Positions 62,701-64,000 of a stretch of DNA of 64,000 nucleotides are shown here, piece after piece (within the stretch, counting starts at the first letter, position 1; every line of letters starts with the position of its first letter). The stretch lies in NCBI RefSeq assembly GCF_018139145.2, contig NC_059479.1, positions 5,580,001 through 5,644,000 of the forward strand, written 5' to 3'. This DNA is from Gymnogyps californianus. Its lineage: Eukaryota; Chordata; Aves; Accipitriformes; Cathartidae. The translations under genes and the position numbers were made by a program. The notes under the pieces are model-generated. The model was not told the origin of the DNA. It did no database searches and was given only the letters and a program-made list of their open reading frames with translations.

Positions 62701-64000
62701 AAAAACTGCTGTAGTCCCGTGAATCACAAAATGAATATTCGGTAACACACACAGATAGCCAAGGGAACGAGAGGGTGATCCTCCAAGGAAAGCGTAATAC
62801 CAGCAAGTCAGAGTGCTCGGACTCCTTGTAAGGGAATTGTTGTATATTCTTGAACAAGTGGCTTAATTGTTTCTCCATTGTCCTCAGAAAAAAGTGTAAC
62901 GATATAATATGAAGTATTGTTAGTATGTGGGTTTATATCCATATTTAATATCTAGATCCCACCGTGAGGGACTGTAAAGTCAGTTTGCATTTCACCTGCT
63001 TAAAACTAATTCCTGCTTCATGGGAGTAATACAGCAATCCCATCTAGGATTTATCCGGGATGCTACCAGGTGCCACGAGCTATCAAACAGTGCATGAGCT
63101 GATGTGAGACAGGTGGAGGACTCTGTCACTCCCCTCATCTCTTTGGAATAATTCATTAAATACTTCTACCTGTGTTAGTTGCAGGTAAAACCTATGGTGG
63201 AATTATTTGTCTCTCTTCTTGTTAATCCCTTGCCTGTCAGCTCTCATCAGGCATTACATTCTGCCTGCCTTAGCAATTTCGAACATGCAGATTCTTTGGC
63301 TGATGAAGTGCTGCTAGACTGTCTCATATAGGTGTATATTATGGATTTGGGTGTCATATATTAATCTTATAGTAATATTTCTCTTTGTAGTTTGGACACT
63401 TTCTAGCACAGTTTTTAACAGCAAATAATTGAAATCCTTTAAATTTTTTTCATGAAACTAGACATTTATATATTGGTTTCTGCTGAAACATCCAATAGCC
63501 AAGATTCCAGTTTCAATGGATGAAAGTGTGCTCCAGTGCAAATTGTTAGGTGTATAATGCTTTAATACATTTTATATGATGGTGACTGCATTGACAGTAG
63601 CAGCCCTATGCTTTACTGAAATCTAGCTACCTGGAGGCTGGGCACCAGCAGTCATTTAAACGTTAAATCTTTGTGTAAAATAGCAAGTCAAAAAGATGAA
63701 GTATTGTATATCTCCATCTACCTGCTGAAAGAGGACACAGGCCCTGTAGGTATGTCCTTAAGTTTCAGCTAGGAAACATCAACTTTTTAAGAAGCATCTT
63801 GTTCAAGTTCCTGTTAAAACGTTTCATTTACACAATATTTAGGCTACTGCACTCATTTAATTCTGACTCAGTATATTGTGCTGTCTTAGGAAAAAGACCA
63901 AATCATTAGCTTAATTTTATTATGTCATATAAGTAACAAAGTACTGATAAAAGTGTGCTGTGTATATTATAATATTTTTTATAAAGATAGGATGATAATT
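59761..64000. other. Unique AT-rich sequence, no gene seen
   Basis: No gene, LINE or LTR recognised up to the window edge. Short frames near 60617-60911 and 61645-62153 have no recognisable content. If the CpG island at 59.3-59.8 kb is a plus-strand promoter, this would be intron, but I could not pick a convincing acceptor exon. Confidence 0.5.

Noticed and set aside
1..64000. A coordinated gene system such as an operon, defence island or biosynthetic cluster
   Set aside because: The window is vertebrate intergenic or intronic DNA. No set of genes exists here that could form such a system.

Overview
This is almost certainly a piece of bird nuclear genome. The evidence is one CR1 LINE tail ending in the CR1 octamer repeat, plus three long terminal repeats of kinds I recognise from avian endogenous retroviruses. 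The rest is AT-rich, CpG-poor sequence with many short A/T runs, typical of a vertebrate gene desert or a very long intron. I find no protein-coding gene I can name and no tRNA, rRNA, CRISPR array or prokaryotic feature. All open frames outside the retroviral remnant are short (144 codons or fewer), unrecognisable, and often open on both strands at once.

Layout. 1-994 is unique sequence. 995-1263 is a 5'-truncated CR1 on the minus strand. 2767-4545 is a rearranged endogenous retrovirus: a complete plus-strand LTR with a tRNA-Lys-type primer binding site, followed directly by a pol fragment (reverse transcriptase to RNase H) on the minus strand, broken by frameshifts. 4546-20859 is unique sequence with a GC-rich islet (18361-18860) and a cluster of overlapping frames (19350-20366). 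20860-21461 is a solo LTR of the same family and orientation as the first, with a 5-bp target duplication. 21467-52228 is unique sequence with simple repeats, a CpG-rich patch (32462-32620) and a weak candidate exon (23389-23460). 52234-53165 is a solo LTR of a second family on the minus strand, with a perfect 5-bp target duplication and long sense-strand frames. 53171-64000 is unique sequence apart from a CpG-island-like segment (about 59310-59760) with two tandem splice-donor matches, the best candidate here for a promoter and first exon.

No set of genes can be seen working together. The best leads are the inverted pol next to the LTR and primer binding site, the shared 3' end of two otherwise different LTR families, the reading frames inside the 932-bp LTR, and the CpG island. 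GC, CpG and identity statements are estimates by eye. No database search, alignment program or conservation track was available.
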